Assembly (NCBI RefSeq): GCF_003260195.1
Contig: NZ_QEIH01000002.1
Location: forward strand, 1-64,000
Direction: 5' to 3'
Source of the DNA: Lutibacter citreus
GTDB lineage: Bacteria > Bacteroidota > Bacteroidia > Flavobacteriales > Flavobacteriaceae
Length of the DNA: 64,000 bases
In this document: positions 6,709 through 16,215 of the stretch, one piece after another
Layout of the letters: each line of letters starts with the position of its first letter
How positions within the stretch are numbered: position 1 is the first letter of the stretch
Notes under the pieces: generated by a model
What the model was told of the DNA's origin: nothing
The model's input: only the letters and a program-made list of their open reading frames with translations
The model's database searches: none
Translations under genes and position numbers: made by a program

Positions 6709-8037
6709 ATGAAGAAAAATAGAATATTCATACTAATTCTAACAGCAATTACACTTTTATCTTGTTCTGAAAATAATGATGATTTTGTAGATTCAGAAAT
6801 TGAGAATGAAACAACTCCTGAAATTGAGATAGAAAATAAAAAACCAAATATATTATTGGTTATTGCAGACGATATGGGTTTAGATGCTTCTCCTGGTTAT
6901 TCCGTAGGAACAGAAAAACCGAATATGCCACAGCTTCAAAACTTAATAAATACAGGTATTACATACAACAATGTTTGGTCTAACCCTACGTGCTCTCCAA
7001 CAAGAGCAACTATTTTAACAGGGAAATACGGTGTTAACAATGGCGTTTTGGCTGTAAACAATGCTTTAAGCACTTCTGAAATATCCATTCAAAAATATCT
7101 AGAGACTAATTTAAATTCAGAATATAGTTCAGCAGTAATTGGTAAATGGCATTTATCAAACAATAAGAACCACCCTGAAAGTATGGGTATTGACTATTAC
7201 TCTGGCTCTTTATCTGGTACTTTAACTGATTATTGGAATTGGACACTTACCGAAAACGAAACTCAAACAACATCCACAACTTACAATACTACAGCATACA
7301 CAAACACTGCAATTGATTGGGTTGAAGAACAAACCAAACCTTGGTTTTTATGGCTTGCTTACAACGCGCCACATACACCATTTCATTTACCTCCAACAGA
7401 TTTACATTCGCAAGGAAGTTTACCAACCGATCAAGGAAGTATTGATGCAAATCCGCTACCTTATTATTTAGCAATGCTTGAAGCAATGGATACCGAATTT
7501 GGAAGACTTTTAAACAGTATGTCTTCAGAAGAAAAAGAAAATACAGTTATTATTTTTATTGGAGATAACGGCACTCCAAATCAAGTAGCGCAAGAATACA
7601 ACAGCAAACGAGTTAAAGGCTCTTTATACCAAGGAGGCATAAATGTACCTATGGTAATTGCAGGTAAAAATGTAACTAGAGTTAATGAAACAGAAAACGC
7701 ATTGATAAATACAACAGATTTATTTGCAACCATAGCAAACATTGCAGGTGTAAACGTTGATAAAATTAATGACAGTAATAGTTTTTATGAATCGTTCTCA
7801 AATTCAACTACTAAAGTAAGAGAATATGCTTATGCTGAAGATGAATTTAATGTAACTATTAGAAACAATACACATAAATACATGTTATTTGAAGATGGCT
7901 CAGAGTCTTTATTTAATCTAGCTGAAGAACCATTAGAAACTAAAGATTTATTAAAAGCAAACAACCTTCCTTTAAGTGAAAGTGATAGTAAAATAAAGGA
8001 TGAATTAGTTGAAAAACTAGCAGAGATTAATCCGTAA
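6709..8037 (+). CDS. S1-type sulfatase, lipoprotein
   Basis: 442 residues with a lipobox at Cys19 and an acidic linker. The domain opens with NILLVIADDMG (metal-binding Asp54/Asp55). The sulfatase signature CSPTRATILTGK begins at Cys95, the residue converted to formylglycine; GKWHLS follows near residue 145. The FIGDNG motif supplies the remaining metal ligands. It hydrolyses sulfate esters, probably on algal or other marine polysaccharides; the substrate cannot be read. Its 3' end overlaps the convergent lspA by 11 bases. A formylglycine-generating enzyme is not in the window. Confidence 0.9.
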   Translation: MKKNRIFILILTAITLLSCSENNDDFVDSEIENETTPEIEIENKKPNILLVIADDMGLDASPGYSVGTEKPNMPQLQNLINTGITYNNVWSNPTCSPTRATILTGKYGVNNGVLAVNNALSTSEISIQKYLETNLNSEYSSAVIGKWHLSNNKNHPESMGIDYYSGSLSGTLTDYWNWTLTENETQTTSTTYNTTAYTNTAIDWVEEQTKPWFLWLAYNAPHTPFHLPPTDLHSQGSLPTDQGSIDANPLPYYLAMLEAMDTEFGRLLNSMSSEEKENTVIIFIGDNGTPNQVAQEYNSKRVKGSLYQGGINVPMVIAGKNVTRVNETENALINTTDLFATIANIAGVNVDKINDSNSFYESFSNSTTKVREYAYAEDEFNVTIRNNTHKYMLFEDGSESLFNLAEEPLETKDLLKANNLPLSESDSKIKDELVEKLAEINP

Positions 8038-8641
8038 TCTCTGTTGTTTCTTCTTCCTTTGGAAATGCTTTTTTATTGAAAACTATTAAAATACCAACAG
8101 CTATAGAAATTGCGGCATCTGCTACATTAAATATCGCATTAAAGAAGGTGAAAGGTTTTCCACCCCATATAGGAATCCAACTTGGTAAATCACCACTCCA
8201 AATTGGAAAATAAAGCATATCAACTACTTTTCCATATAATAATTCTCCGTAAGGTTTATCAGCAAATAAGGTTGCTGTAGCATTATTAGGTGAATCAAAA
8301 ATAACTCCATAAAAAACTGAGTCTATTATATTACCCATTGCTCCTGCAAATATCAATGAAATAGCAATTACTAGTACAGTTGGAGCATTTTTCTTAACAG
8401 AACTATGCAACCAATATCCAATACCCGCAATGGCAAATAGCCTAAATACTGTTAAAAATAACTTTCCAGTTCTACCGCCTAATTCAGCTCCCCAAGCCAT
8501 TCCATTATTTTCAATAAAATGAATTCTAAACCAATCAAAAACAACTACATCTTCGCCGTATAAAAAATTAGTTTTAATATATATTTTACTAATTTGATCT
8601 ATTAGCAGGACAACAATTATTATTAATATTGATTTTTTCAA
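8027..8641 (-). CDS. lspA: Lipoprotein signal peptidase (signal peptidase II)
   Basis: 204 residues with four transmembrane segments. Family motifs are DQISK near the N-terminus, NNGMAWG, GNIIDSVFYG (first catalytic Asp) and FNVADAAIS (second catalytic Asp). It cleaves prolipoprotein signal peptides at the inner membrane, matching the many lipoproteins coded nearby. The protein is longer than typical 160-residue LspA because of an insertion before VVDMLYFP, as is usual in Bacteroidota. The gene follows the DksA-like and ileS genes on the minus strand, a standard flavobacterial order. Confidence 0.95.
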   Translation of the reverse strand: MKKSILIIIVVLLIDQISKIYIKTNFLYGEDVVVFDWFRIHFIENNGMAWGAELGGRTGKLFLTVFRLFAIAGIGYWLHSSVKKNAPTVLVIAISLIFAGAMGNIIDSVFYGVIFDSPNNATATLFADKPYGELLYGKVVDMLYFPIWSGDLPSWIPIWGGKPFTFFNAIFNVADAAISIAVGILIVFNKKAFPKEEETTEITD

Positions 8642-8677
8642 TTTTATTCAGATTTTTCTAGTATTCGTATAAAAAGT

Positions 8678-8701
8678 GAAGCTCCTTAAAAAAGAAGCTT
8701 C
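8678..8701 (-). terminator. Hairpin between the DksA-like gene and lspA
   Basis: GAAGCT (8678-8683) pairs with AGCTTC (8696-8701), with a short inner CTT/AAG extension across one mismatch. On the minus strand the stem is followed by a five-T run. It may be a weak terminator or attenuator ahead of lspA. Confidence 0.45.
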
Positions 8702-8720
8702 TTAATTTTAAAAATTACGT

Positions 8721-9098
8721 TTATTGTTGCATATTCTTAGCTTCAATACTTAAAGTAGCATGAGGTACTAATTTTAATCGTTCTTTTTGGATTAATTTAC
8801 CTGTTACACGGCAAATTCCATATGTTTTATTTTCAATTCTAATTAGTGCATTTTTCAAATCTCTAATAAACTTTTCTTGCCTAATTGCTAACTGTACATT
8901 TGCTTCTTTTGACATTGTTTCGGATCCTTCTTCAAACGCCTTAAATGTAGGTGAAGTATCATCAGTTCCGTTATTACTGTCATTTTTAAAAGAACTCTTC
9001 AATAAATTTAAATCTTCTACTGCGTGAATAATTTTTTCATTTATAATTTCTTTAAATTCCGCTAACTCAGTGTCAGAATATCTACTATTTTTATTCAT
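8721..9098 (-). CDS. TraR/DksA-family protein with degenerate zinc finger
   Basis: 125 residues with an N-terminal coiled-coil region and a C-terminal finger region YGICRVTGKLI...VPHATLSIEAK. DksA proteins bind the RNA-polymerase secondary channel. The classical four-Cys zinc site is reduced here to a single Cys (Cys96); Thr and other residues replace the rest. This is the common form in Bacteroidota, so it is probably functional without zinc. It sits 4 bases after ileS on the same strand. Confidence 0.85.
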   Translation of the reverse strand: MNKNSRYSDTELAEFKEIINEKIIHAVEDLNLLKSSFKNDSNNGTDDTSPTFKAFEEGSETMSKEANVQLAIRQEKFIRDLKNALIRIENKTYGICRVTGKLIQKERLKLVPHATLSIEAKNMQQ

Positions 9099-9102
9099 AA
9101 GC

Positions 9103-12100
9103 TTACATTTTTTTAATTAATATTTTCGTGCTTACATCGTCAAAAGCAATTTCCGTGCCTTTTTCTAATACGTCTTCAAATACCAATTCATTGGTTAATG
9201 TTTCTGTTTTTATATATTCTTCGTTCGCCTCAATTGAGCGTTCTAATATATCATTTTTTTGAATGATAAGTTTAATTCTATCATTTACTTCAAAACCAGA
9301 TTCTTTACGTAAATTTTGAACCCTGTTTATTAACTCTCTTGCATTCCCTTCATTTCGTAATTCATTGGTAATTTTAACATCTAAAGCTACTGTTAAACTG
9401 CCCTGATTTGCTACCAACCAACCTTCAATATCTTGTGAAGTAATTTCAACTTCATCTATAGATAAATTTACAACTTTTTCGTTTATTGTTAAAGAAATCT
9501 TTCCATCTTTTTCAATTTTTGAAATATCATCTTGATCTAATTTTTGAATAGCCTGCCCTACAAAACGCATATCTTTTCCAAACTTAGGCCCTAACACTTT
9601 AAAATTAGGTTTTATGGTTTTTACTAAAATACCTGAAGCATCGTCAATTAACTCAATTTCTTTTACATTAACTTCAGATTTTATTAGGTTTTCAACAGCT
9701 AAAATCTCTTCTCTATCAGCTTCATTTAAAATAGGAATCATTACACGTTGTAAAGGTTGACGTACTTTTATCATTTCCTTTTTACGCAATGATAATACCA
9801 TTGATGATATTTTTTGAGCCTGTTGCATTTTATGCTCTAATTTATGATCAATTAAACCATTATCACTTTTCGGAAATTCACCCAAATGTATAGATTCAAA
9901 GTTTTCTTTTTCTGAAACTGATATTAAATCTTTGTAAAGATTATCCATAAAAAATGGTGCTATTGGAGAACCTAATTTAGCAACAGTTAACAAACATGTG
10001 TAAAGTGTTTGATATGCTGAAATTTTATCTTGTCCGTATTCACCTTTCCAAAAACGTCTTCTACTTAAACGAACAAACCAGTTACTTAAGTTTTCACCTA
10101 CAAATTCTTGAATTGCACGTGCCGCTTTTGTTGGCTCATACTCTTCATAAAATTTCTCTACATTATTAATTAACGAGTTTAATTCAGACAATACCCAACG
10201 ATCAATTTCTGGTCTATCTTTAATTGCTATTTCATCTTCAGCATATGTAAAGCTATCTAAGTTTGCATACAATGAAAAGAACGAATATGTGTTGTATAAC
10301 GTTCCAAAGAATTTTCTACGAACTTCATCAATTCCCTCAACATCAAACTTTAAGTTATCCCAAGGGTTTGCATTTGAAATCATATACCAACGTGTAGCAT
10401 CCGCTCCGTATTTATCCATTGTTTCAAACGGATCAACAGCGTTTCCTAAACGTTTACTCATTTTTTTACCTTCTTTATCTAAAACCAATCCGTTAGATAC
10501 TACATTTTTATATGCAACAGAATCAAAAACCAAGGTTCCAATTGCATGTAATGTATAAAACCAACCACGAGTTTGATCTACTCCTTCAGCAATAAAATCT
10601 GCTGGAAAGAATTTTTTCTCATCTATTAATTCTTTATTTTCAAATGGATAATGCCATTGTGCATATGGCATAGAACCAGAATCGAACCAAACATCAATTA
10701 AATCGCTTTCACGTTTCATTGGTTGTCCTTTTGGTGAAACTAACACTACTTTATCAACTACATTTTTATGTAAGTCAATTTTATTATAGTTTTCTTCACT
10801 CATATTTCCAACTTCAAAATCAGCGAAAATATCAGCTTCCATAATACCTGCATTCACAGATTTTTGCATTTCAGCTTTTAATTCTTCAACAGAACCAATC
10901 AAAATTTCTTCAGTTCCGTCTTCTGTTCTCCATATTGGCAATGGAATACCCCAATAACGTGAACGTGATAAATTCCAGTCATTTGCATTTTTTAACCAGT
11001 TTCCAAAACGTCCTTCTCCAGTAGATTTTGGTTTCCAATTAATAGTTTCGTTCAAATCAAACATTCTTTCACGTTTGTCTGTTACTTTTACAAACCAAGA
11101 ATCTAATGGATAATATAAAATTGGTTTATCTGTTCTCCAACAATGTGGGTAACTGTGACGATATTTTTCTACGTGAAATGCTTTATTTTCTTCTTTTAAT
11201 TGTATTGAAATTTCAACATCTAATGAACGCTCTGGAGCTTCACCATCGTTGTAATATTCATTTTTAACATACTTACCTGCATATTCACCCATATGTTTAG
11301 TGAATCTTCCTTGTAAATCTACTAAAGGAACAGGATTTCCGTTATCATCTAACACTAACATTGGTGGTACTTCAGGAGTTGCTTGTTTGGCTACCAAAGC
11401 ATCATCTGCACCAAAAGTTGGAGCTGTATGCACAATTCCAGTTCCATCTTCTGTAGTAACAAAATCTCCTGCAATTACTCTAAAAGCATTTTCTGGATTT
11501 TCATATGGAAGCGTGTATGGTAATAATTGTTCATATTTAGATTCTAAAATATCAGCTCCTTTAAATTCTTGAACTACATAAAAAGGAATCTTTTTATCGT
11601 TTGCTTTATACTCAGCTAATTGAGCTTCATCTTCAACAGAAAAGAACTTTTTACCGAATTGCTTTCCAACTAAATTTTTAGCTAAAACAACACTAATGGG
11701 TTTAAAAGTGTATTGGTTAAATGATTTCACCAACACATATTCTATCTTTTTTCCAACGGTTAAAGCTGTGTTTGAAGGCAACGTCCAAGGTGTGGTTGTC
11801 CAAGCTAAAAAGTGAACATCTCCATCAACTTTTTGTAAAAATTCTGGCAATGTATTTTTCACAGCTTTAAACTGAGCTACTGCTGTTGTATCTGTAACAT
11901 CCTGATAAGTTCCTGGCTGATTTAATTCGTGAGAACTTAAACCTGTACCTGCTTTTGGTGAATATGGCTGAATTGTATATCCTTTATAAATTAAGTCTTT
12001 CTTATACATTTGAGAAAGCAACCACCAAACAGTTTCCATGTATTTTGGTTTGTAAGTTACATATGGATCTTCCATATCTACCCAATAACCAACACGTTTT

Positions 12101-12510
12101 GTAAGGTCGTTCCAAACATCTGTATAACGCATAACTGCTTTTCTACAAGCATCATTATACTCTTCAACAGATATTTTTTTACCAATATCTTCTTTAGTAA
12201 TTCCTAATTCTTTCTCAACACCTAATTCAACTGGTAATCCGTGAGTATCCCAACCCGCTTTACGCTTTACTTGAAAGCCTTGCAAGGTTTTATAACGACA
12301 AAAGATATCTTTAATCGCACGCGCCATAACATGGTGAATACCTGGTAAACCATTTGCAGAAGGAGGTCCTTCAAAAAACACATATGGCTTATTTTTATCT
12401 TTTGTTGCTATACTTTTTTCGAAAATATTTTCTGCTTCCCAAAACTTTAAAGTCTCATCTGCTACCTTTGTGAGGTTCAATCCTTTATATTCTCTGAATT
12501 TTTTGCTCAT
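9103..12510 (-). CDS. ileS: Isoleucyl-tRNA synthetase
   Basis: 1135 residues, the length of the longer (eukaryote-like, type 2) class. It charges tRNA-Ile in the cytoplasm. The class I nucleotide-binding motif appears as GPPSANGLPGIHH (residues 48-60), and KKMSKRLGNA lies near residue 683. The editing domain carries TTTPWTLPSN. The ATG at 12510 is preceded on the minus strand by a -7-like TAATTTCG about 22 bases away. It heads the ileS / DksA-like / lspA cluster. Confidence 0.97.
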   Translation of the reverse strand: MSKKFREYKGLNLTKVADETLKFWEAENIFEKSIATKDKNKPYVFFEGPPSANGLPGIHHVMARAIKDIFCRYKTLQGFQVKRKAGWDTHGLPVELGVEKELGITKEDIGKKISVEEYNDACRKAVMRYTDVWNDLTKRVGYWVDMEDPYVTYKPKYMETVWWLLSQMYKKDLIYKGYTIQPYSPKAGTGLSSHELNQPGTYQDVTDTTAVAQFKAVKNTLPEFLQKVDGDVHFLAWTTTPWTLPSNTALTVGKKIEYVLVKSFNQYTFKPISVVLAKNLVGKQFGKKFFSVEDEAQLAEYKANDKKIPFYVVQEFKGADILESKYEQLLPYTLPYENPENAFRVIAGDFVTTEDGTGIVHTAPTFGADDALVAKQATPEVPPMLVLDDNGNPVPLVDLQGRFTKHMGEYAGKYVKNEYYNDGEAPERSLDVEISIQLKEENKAFHVEKYRHSYPHCWRTDKPILYYPLDSWFVKVTDKRERMFDLNETINWKPKSTGEGRFGNWLKNANDWNLSRSRYWGIPLPIWRTEDGTEEILIGSVEELKAEMQKSVNAGIMEADIFADFEVGNMSEENYNKIDLHKNVVDKVVLVSPKGQPMKRESDLIDVWFDSGSMPYAQWHYPFENKELIDEKKFFPADFIAEGVDQTRGWFYTLHAIGTLVFDSVAYKNVVSNGLVLDKEGKKMSKRLGNAVDPFETMDKYGADATRWYMISNANPWDNLKFDVEGIDEVRRKFFGTLYNTYSFFSLYANLDSFTYAEDEIAIKDRPEIDRWVLSELNSLINNVEKFYEEYEPTKAARAIQEFVGENLSNWFVRLSRRRFWKGEYGQDKISAYQTLYTCLLTVAKLGSPIAPFFMDNLYKDLISVSEKENFESIHLGEFPKSDNGLIDHKLEHKMQQAQKISSMVLSLRKKEMIKVRQPLQRVMIPILNEADREEILAVENLIKSEVNVKEIELIDDASGILVKTIKPNFKVLGPKFGKDMRFVGQAIQKLDQDDISKIEKDGKISLTINEKVVNLSIDEVEITSQDIEGWLVANQGSLTVALDVKITNELRNEGNARELINRVQNLRKESGFEVNDRIKLIIQKNDILERSIEANEEYIKTETLTNELVFEDVLEKGTEIAFDDVSTKILIKKM

Positions 12511-12616
12511 TTTTTACCCTTAAATCAATTAGTTTGCGAAATTACGGATTTTCTTCAAAATATCATTGCTATCAATAGCAAAAAATATCAGTACTAAAAC
12601 ATTGAATTAATAAGTT

Positions 12617-12624
12617 TATATTTG
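12617..12624 (+). promoter_or_regulatory. -7 box upstream of the metallophosphoesterase gene
   Basis: TATATTTG matches the TAnnTTTG consensus and lies 20 bases before the ATG at 12645. Because it overlaps an in-frame GTG at 12624, it argues against that GTG as the start. Confidence 0.55.
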
Positions 12625-12644
12625 TGTTAATTTTTCTTGAAATT

Positions 12645-13535
12645 ATGATTCAACAAATTCTATCAAATTCTTATAAAAACGCAAAGAAAATCTCATTGGA
12701 TTGCGACTCTAAATTTGTACTTTTTAGCGATTGCCATAGAGGAGATAATAGCTACGCTGATGATTTTACTCATAACAGAAATATTTATTATCATGCATTA
12801 AGAAATTACTATGATAATGATTTCACCTACGTTGAATTAGGAGATGGTATTGAGCTTTGGGAAAACAGAGATTTTAATGAAATTTTTGAAGCTCATCAAA
12901 ATGTATTTTTATTACTACGTGAATTTCATTTAAAAGGAAAACTACATATGCTTTGGGGAAACCATGATATGGTTTTACGAAAAGAGAAAAGGGTAAATAA
13001 ATTACTTAGCACCTATTTTGATGCAATAACTTCAACAGATAAAGATTTATTAAAAGGTTTAAAATTTGATGAAGGGATTATTTTAGAAGTTGATGGTTTT
13101 GAAAAAAATATATTATTAATTCATGGTCATCAAGCTGATTTTTTTAACTATGTTTTATGGAAATGGAGTCGATTTTTAGTACGTTTTTTATGGAAACCAT
13201 TACAAATTTTGGGAATTAAAGACCCAACAAGTCCTGCAAAAAATTACAAGGAATTGATTAAAGTTGAACGGAGATTAAAGAAATGGATTGAAAATAATAA
13301 TAACCAAATGATTATTTCAGGTCATACCCATAGACCAAGATTTCCAGAACCTAATGAAACTCCCTATTTTAATGATGGTAGCTGTGTTCATCCAAGATCT
13401 ATAACGGGAATTGAAATAGTTGACATGCAAATTTACTTAATAAAATGGCACACTATTTCTAACAAAGATGGGACTCTACAAATAGTTAGAACTGTTTTAG
13501 AAGGACCACAAGATATTGCAAGTTATCTAAAATAA
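12645..13535 (+). CDS. Calcineurin-like metallophosphoesterase
   Basis: 296 residues from the ATG at 12645. The metal-binding motifs are in order: FSDCHRGD (Dx[H]), ELGDGIE (GD), WGNHD (GNHD), LIHGHQAD and SGHTHRP. These are the five blocks of the binuclear metallophosphoesterase family. The closest well-known relatives are LpxH-type UDP-2,3-diacylglucosamine hydrolases and serine/threonine phosphatases, but the long C-terminal part does not settle which. It is a stand-alone gene divergent from ileS. Confidence 0.8.
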   Translation: MIQQILSNSYKNAKKISLDCDSKFVLFSDCHRGDNSYADDFTHNRNIYYHALRNYYDNDFTYVELGDGIELWENRDFNEIFEAHQNVFLLLREFHLKGKLHMLWGNHDMVLRKEKRVNKLLSTYFDAITSTDKDLLKGLKFDEGIILEVDGFEKNILLIHGHQADFFNYVLWKWSRFLVRFLWKPLQILGIKDPTSPAKNYKELIKVERRLKKWIENNNNQMIISGHTHRPRFPEPNETPYFNDGSCVHPRSITGIEIVDMQIYLIKWHTISNKDGTLQIVRTVLEGPQDIASYLK

Positions 13536-13537
13536 AA

Positions 13538-13559
13538 AAGCGCCTTATAAAAGACGCTT
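13538..13559 (+). terminator. Terminator-like hairpin after the metallophosphoesterase
   Basis: AAGCG (13538-13542) pairs with CGCTT (13555-13559), with an inner CTT/AAG helix across one mismatch. The T-run after it is poor. The rest of the 266-base gap to the next gene holds nothing else I recognise. Confidence 0.4.
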
Positions 13560-13801
13560 CCTTAATTTTAGGGCTTTCAATTTTCCTCTCGAATTAAATA
13601 TCCGACCCTATAACTAATCACTAACCATCTACTATGACACCTTATTATTTAATAAGTCACATTTTATAATAAAAAAAAGCGCCTCTAAACGAAACACTTA
13701 ATTAATTTTAAGATCAATTAAAAAAAGAGGGATATAATTTTACCCTTAGAATTAATTTTATCACCATTATATAACACTTAAGCTATAAAAAAATCATAAA
13801 A

Positions 13802-14542
13802 TTAAACTCCTCTCTCTTTTTGAATTTGTTCATAAGCTTTTTGAACCTTTTTAAATTTTTCTTCAGCTCCCTTTACATGTTCTTCTCCTAAATGCTGTAA
13901 TTTATCTGGATGGTATTTTTTCACCATTTTTCTATATGCTTTTTTAACTTCATCATTAGACGCAGACTTTTCAATCTCTAAAATCTTATATGAACTCTCA
14001 ACACCATCATAAAACATAGCTTTAATAGATTCAAAATCTTGTTGACTTATATATAAATAACCAGCTATTAATTTAATTGAGTTAACTTCAGACTCAGTTA
14101 CAGCTCCGTCAGACTTTGCAATTCCAAACAAGAAATGAATTAATTGCAAACGTGAGGCATGCGTCATATTTTGTCTTATTTGCAAACAAACCTGACGTGT
14201 AGAAACATTATTATTTTTTATAAATCCATTAAATAATTTAAAAGCATGGCTTGCTCTTTCTTCACCATACATGCTTTTAAAATGATTTCGAACATAAGAC
14301 AATTCTCTTTGATCTATTTTACCATCGACTTTTATTACAGTAGCTGAAAGTAATAATAAACTAATTTCAAAATCTCCAGATTGAACATTTCTACTTGATG
14401 TTCTATATGTTTTAGCCTGCTCAACATCTTCCTTTGAGAACCCATCAATAAAACTCCCAACAACATAACCTAGCACACTTCCTATTGTTCCTCCAAAAGC
14501 AAAACCTAACCCGGCACCTAGCCATTTTACAAAATTTCCCAT
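13802..14542 (-). CDS. TerB/DnaJ-domain membrane-associated protein (DjlA-like)
   Basis: 246 residues. The N-terminus is a glycine-rich hydrophobic segment ([20 protein letters not shown]) that probably inserts in the membrane. Residues about 55-165 form a helical TerB-like domain, and residues about 180-246 a J-domain with the HPD motif (KYHPDKLQH). J-domains stimulate DnaK ATPase, so this is a DjlA-like co-chaperone candidate. On the minus strand a -7 box TATCTTTG (plus-strand 14559-14566) lies 17-24 bases upstream of the ATG. Confidence 0.85.
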   Translation of the reverse strand: MGNFVKWLGAGLGFAFGGTIGSVLGYVVGSFIDGFSKEDVEQAKTYRTSSRNVQSGDFEISLLLLSATVIKVDGKIDQRELSYVRNHFKSMYGEERASHAFKLFNGFIKNNNVSTRQVCLQIRQNMTHASRLQLIHFLFGIAKSDGAVTESEVNSIKLIAGYLYISQQDFESIKAMFYDGVESSYKILEIEKSASNDEVKKAYRKMVKKYHPDKLQHLGEEHVKGAEEKFKKVQKAYEQIQKERGV

Positions 14543-14558
14543 AAATAATTTAAAAATT

Positions 14559-14566
14559 CAAAGATA
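14559..14566 (-). promoter_or_regulatory. -7 box upstream of the TerB/DnaJ gene
   Basis: TATCTTTG on the minus strand matches TAnnTTTG and is 17 bases upstream of the ATG. Confidence 0.5.
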
Positions 14567-14740
14567 CATTGTTTTATTAGTACGGTATACACTTCATAAA
14601 GTTACAAGTTGTTAAATAATTTATAAACTTTTAATTCAATTTAACCTTCAAAACTAAAAGTACATCATTAATATTCAGAAATATAGCCCAACTTTATGTT
14701 AATTTCATTTACCAATAAATTTAATAAGAAAAAAAATATG

Positions 14741-14748
14741 TAGGTTTG
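14741..14748 (+). promoter_or_regulatory. -7 box upstream of the bacilliredoxin gene
   Basis: TAGGTTTG matches TAnnTTTG and lies 37 bases upstream of the ATG at 14786. No clear -33 element was seen. Confidence 0.5.
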
Positions 14749-14785
14749 CATCTTAAAATACGTCTAATTAAAAAAAGTAAAAAAT

Positions 14786-15196
14786 ATGTATCCACCTGAA
14801 CTAGTAAAACCTATGTATGAAGAATTAGAACATGCAGGTTTTGTATCATTACATTCAGCTCAAGAAGTTGAAGAAGTATTACAAAAAGAAGGAACAACAT
14901 TAGTTGTAGTAAATTCTGTTTGTGGTTGTGCAGCAGGAACTTGTCGCCCTGGAGCAATTGCTTCATTACAGTTTGATAAGATTCCAAATAATTTAGTTAC
15001 CGTTTTTGCAGGAGTAGATGCTGAAGCTACAGGAAAAGCAAGAGAGTTTATGATCCCTTTTCCTCCTTCATCACCAGCAATTGCATTATTTAAAGATGGA
15101 ACTTTAGTGCATATGTTAGAAAGACATCACATTGAAGGAAGATCTGCTGAAGTAATTGCTTCAAATTTAGCAGGAGCTTTTGAAGAGTATTGTTAA
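14786..15196 (+). CDS. BrxA/BrxB-family bacilliredoxin
   Basis: 136 residues, the normal length of the YphP/YqiW family. The active site is the CGC motif in NSVCGCAAGTCRPG, and the conserved PFPPSSPAIALFKDG and ERHHIEGR blocks follow. In Firmicutes these proteins remove bacillithiol from proteins; in Bacteroidota the thiol partner may differ. It is monocistronic, ending at a strong hairpin shared with the convergent gene. Confidence 0.9.
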   Translation: MYPPELVKPMYEELEHAGFVSLHSAQEVEEVLQKEGTTLVVVNSVCGCAAGTCRPGAIASLQFDKIPNNLVTVFAGVDAEATGKAREFMIPFPPSSPAIALFKDGTLVHMLERHHIEGRSAEVIASNLAGAFEEYC

Positions 15197-15220
15197 AATA
15201 TTTTCCTAAAAAAAGTAAAA

Positions 15221-15250
15221 AAAAGGATGGTTAAGTTTAACCATCCTTTT
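15221..15250. terminator. Bidirectional intrinsic terminator
   Basis: Near-perfect 14-base arms (AAAAGGATGGTTAA and TTAACCATCCTTTT) separated by two bases. T-runs follow on both strands, so it can end transcription of the bacilliredoxin gene and of the convergent TIM-barrel gene. Confidence 0.9.
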
Positions 15251-15255
15251 TTTTA

Positions 15256-16185
15256 TTAAAAATTATCTGTTTCTCTATACGCTTTAATAACGGCTAGTTC
15301 ACCTTCTCTCCCCTCCATTGAATTTCCATGTTCCATCCCTAACACACCGTTAAATCCTTTGGAATGAATAAATTTAAAAATATTCTTATAATTTATTTCA
15401 CCTGTTGTAGGTTCTTTTCTTCCGGGATTATCTCCCATTTGAAAATAAGCCACTTCATCCCATGCCTTTTCAATATTAGGTATAATATTTCCTTCATGTA
15501 TTTGCTGATGGTAAACATCAAATAAAATTTTACACGAAGGACTATCTACTGCTTTACAAATTTGGTATGCCTGTGATATTTTATTTAAAAATGCTCCCGG
15601 ATGATTAAAGAAATTTAATGGCTCTAAAACCATAGTTAAATTATGTTTTTCTAAAATTCCCGAAGCTTGTTTTAAAGACTCAACCACATTGGCAGTCTGA
15701 TAACCCATATCCTGCCTCAAATCTACAAAACCAGGAACTACGGTCATCCATTTAGCATTTACTCTTTTAGCTACCTCAACAGATTCTTCAATTTCACTTA
15801 AAAATTGAGTTCTAAAACTTTCTTTACCTGAGGTTAAACTTGGCTCTTTCCAATAAATTTTATGAGCAACAAATACGCCCATAGTCATATTTCTTTTTAG
15901 CAAAGTTTGAGCCATTTTTTCTTGTAACTCAACTGACTTTTTTTTCATTCCATTATCTTCAAAAGCCTTAAAACCTTGATCAGCCATAAAATTTAATTGA
16001 CCAATTGAATCTTTCCCTCCAAGATTTTTAAACATCCCTAAATGAGGTGCATATTTTAACTTAAATGAATTCGTTTTTTCATCTTTTTTAGAGTCAGATA
16101 AATTCATGGCATTTAACCCAGTTACACCTATTCCTGCCATTGATGCTGCTACTGCAGTCTTTTTAATAAACGATCTTCTTTCCAT
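15256..16185 (-). CDS. Exported sugar isomerase/epimerase-like TIM-barrel protein (hydroxypyruvate-isomerase family)
   Basis: 309 residues with a Tat-type signal (RRSFIKK followed by a hydrophobic stretch to residue 27). The rest is an AP-endonuclease-2/xylose-isomerase-like TIM barrel with LEPLNFFNHPG, ILFDVYHQQ and GVLGMEHG, typical of the Hyi group. It is last in a five-gene minus-strand cluster with a Gfo/Idh/MocA protein, DUF1080 and a GMC dehydrogenase. In such clusters TIM-barrel proteins act on keto-sugars; the exact step is not readable. Confidence 0.8.
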   Translation of the reverse strand: MERRSFIKKTAVAASMAGIGVTGLNAMNLSDSKKDEKTNSFKLKYAPHLGMFKNLGGKDSIGQLNFMADQGFKAFEDNGMKKKSVELQEKMAQTLLKRNMTMGVFVAHKIYWKEPSLTSGKESFRTQFLSEIEESVEVAKRVNAKWMTVVPGFVDLRQDMGYQTANVVESLKQASGILEKHNLTMVLEPLNFFNHPGAFLNKISQAYQICKAVDSPSCKILFDVYHQQIHEGNIIPNIEKAWDEVAYFQMGDNPGRKEPTTGEINYKNIFKFIHSKGFNGVLGMEHGNSMEGREGELAVIKAYRETDNF

Positions 16186-16215
16186 AAATTTCTATTTATG
16201 ATTTTTAAAATTCAA

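Noticed and set aside
9103-12510. Long antisense reading frames inside ileS, leuS, feoB and other genes
   Set aside because: They lie opposite strong family matches, lack homology and arise from the AT-rich codon bias; not genes.
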